A stretch of DNA of 64,000 bases, taken from the NCBI RefSeq assembly GCF_024345415.1, contig NZ_JAGQBB010000001.1:186001-250000 (forward strand). The letters are read 5' to 3'. This DNA comes from Synechococcus sp. Tobar12-5m-g. Its GTDB lineage: Bacteria; Cyanobacteriota; Cyanobacteriia; PCC-6307; Cyanobiaceae. The notes under the pieces were generated by a model that did no database searches, was not told the origin of the DNA, and saw nothing but the letters and a program-made list of their open reading frames with translations. The translations under genes and the position numbers were made by a program. This document shows positions 63,022 to 64,000 of the stretch, piece after piece (positions within the stretch are counted from its first letter, which is position 1; each line of letters begins with the position of its first letter).

Positions 63022-63367
63022 CGAAAAAAACAAGATCAAGCCGTATCCTGGTGAGTGTACCCCAGCGAGTCCTTCCAGGCAAAGAACCGCACTGATGGAA
63101 AGCTCTAATCTCGAGGGCTTGAGTTCTTGAGTTGTCTAAGACAGGAACCATCGCTCCTCTGAGAGGGGGCGCATCGACCGTTAGAGGGGCAGGGGCAGGC
63201 CATGGATCGCCACATTGCAAGGCCGCTACGAAGAAGTTGCGGAGCGACCACAGCTCCGAGCTCAATGCCCACGTGACCGTATGGGCCGCTGAGGAAAGCC
63301 CACAGGAAGGCACACCCCCATCTTCATCGTGATGCATTTCAAGGAAGAATCTTCCTGCTGGGGGCTG
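63022..63367. other. Gene-free stretch with a short palindrome
   Basis: About 345 bases between the giant gene and the epimerase. A 111-codon minus-strand frame has no recognisable features. A perfect palindrome AGGAAGA-A-TCTTCCT lies at 63342-63356, just past the epimerase stop; it has no T-tract. The giant gene promoter is presumably here. Confidence 0.5.
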
Positions 63368-64000
63368 CTAAAGCACCGTGAGGGTTCGTCGCATTCGTGC
63401 CAGTCCTTCAGAAAAGGCAACAAGAGGCCTCCACGAAAGCTCTGATGCAGCCATCTGAATGTCGAGAATATTACACGGAACGTCGAATGATCTTCTAGGT
63501 CTATAGACGACCTCTATTGGCCTGCCAAGCTCAAAGGAGATGGCAGAAACAAGCTCATTCAGGCTCAGTCCTTGACCCGATCCAATGTTGAAGACGGAAG
63601 TATTTCCTACATACATTGCCGCCGCCAATAGAGAGTTCACAGCATCACTCACATGCAAATAGTCACGCACTACACTTCCATCTCCCCAGATCTCAATGAG
63701 TTCCCCACGCAAGGCCTTGGAGAGGAAAACAGCTGCAGCCCCCTGGGCAGCCTTAATGCGTTGGCGATCACCATACGGATTGGCGAATCGAAGAGCCACA
63801 GAGTCGAGCCCGTACATAAATCTGTACATTGCAAGGTACTTTTCAATGGCTAGCTTTACAATTCCATACGAGCATGTTGGATTCGTCGGATGACTTTCAG
63901 GAATTGGAGTTTGCTGAGGTGGCCCATAAACAGTCCCCCCGGAGGATGCAAATACAATCCGTCTAATTCCCACTCGAACAGCAACCTCGAGTAGCTTTAA
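63368..64000 (-). CDS. NAD-dependent epimerase/dehydratase, cut by window edge
   Basis: The visible 210 codons are the C-terminal two thirds of an extended SDR sugar-nucleotide epimerase. They include FASSGGTVYG, the active-site YGIVK (YxxxK) and ALRFANPYGDRQR, then DYLHVSDAVNSLLAA and VFNIGSGQGLSLNEL. This is the UDP-glucose 4-epimerase-like (GalE/WbpP) group. The frame is open to the window edge at 64000, so the N-terminus is outside. It likely supplies a sugar nucleotide for the polysaccharide genes. It is upstream of the giant gene on the same strand. Confidence 0.9.
   Translation of the reverse strand, partial: LKLLEVAVRVGIRRIVFASSGGTVYGPPQQTPIPESHPTNPTCSYGIVKLAIEKYLAMYRFMYGLDSVALRFANPYGDRQRIKAAQGAAAVFLSKALRGELIEIWGDGSVVRDYLHVSDAVNSLLAAAMYVGNTSVFNIGSGQGLSLNELVSAISFELGRPIEVVYRPRRSFDVPCNILDIQMAASELSWRPLVAFSEGLARMRRTLTVL

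Overview
This window looks like chromosome from a GC-rich unicellular cyanobacterium of the Synechococcus/Cyanobium type. Supporting genes are a plastid-lipid-associated (fibrillin) protein, a glycine-rich single-RRM protein, an LrtA-type long ribosome hibernation factor, an iron superoxide dismutase, a cyanobacterial-type pyruvate dehydrogenase E2 and a lipB / hibernation factor / deoC / recO neighbourhood. The assignment rests on protein content read by eye. No rRNA, tRNA or CRISPR array was seen.

Left part (1-10.3 kb): a leftward operon begins with a clear guanidine-I (ykkC) riboswitch. It encodes a Ni-type guanidine hydrolase of the arginase fold, HypA- and HypB-like nickel chaperones and a type III glutamine-synthetase-like enzyme cut by the window edge. 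It is followed by a sugar-isomerase-like TIM barrel gene, small membrane proteins, a DUF389 protein and a convergent alcohol/aldehyde dehydrogenase pair.

10.3-18.2 kb is a decayed accessory region. It holds an outer-membrane/transporter-like gene broken at a 13-C run and by a TGA, a short sigma factor lacking region 4 (with a paralogous remnant at 4.7 kb), a truncated SDR with a lost catalytic tyrosine, and a frameshifted DUF6880-like gene. Intact genes here include a methyltransferase, a TauE/SafE exporter and a Coq4-like protein.

18.2-33.3 kb: corA, valS, a leftward group with two tandem arylsulfatases and a second Coq4-like gene, an MFS exporter flanked by copied gene fragments, and a phosphate group (DUF47, Pit transporter, hypothetical, 2OG-Fe(II) oxygenase).

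33.4-41.3 kb is a tightly packed rightward run with several overlapping stop/start codons: small protein, methyltransferase, SDR, solute-binding lipoprotein, MscS channel, desaturase, alpha/beta hydrolase and a second type III glutamine-synthetase-like gene. 41.3-58.2 kb carries mostly core genes: HAD phosphatase, sepF-like, fibrillin, rbp, lnt, FKBP, sodB, queA, PDH E2, ylqD, acyl-CoA synthetase, lipB, hpf/lrtA, deoC, recO, an MFS protein and a glycosyltransferase.

From about 58.2 kb to the right edge the sequence becomes visibly richer in A/T. It encodes a very large four-module surface-polysaccharide protein (methyltransferase-like, WbsX, GT2, GT4) and the end of a sugar-nucleotide epimerase. 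This is probably a transferred polysaccharide island.
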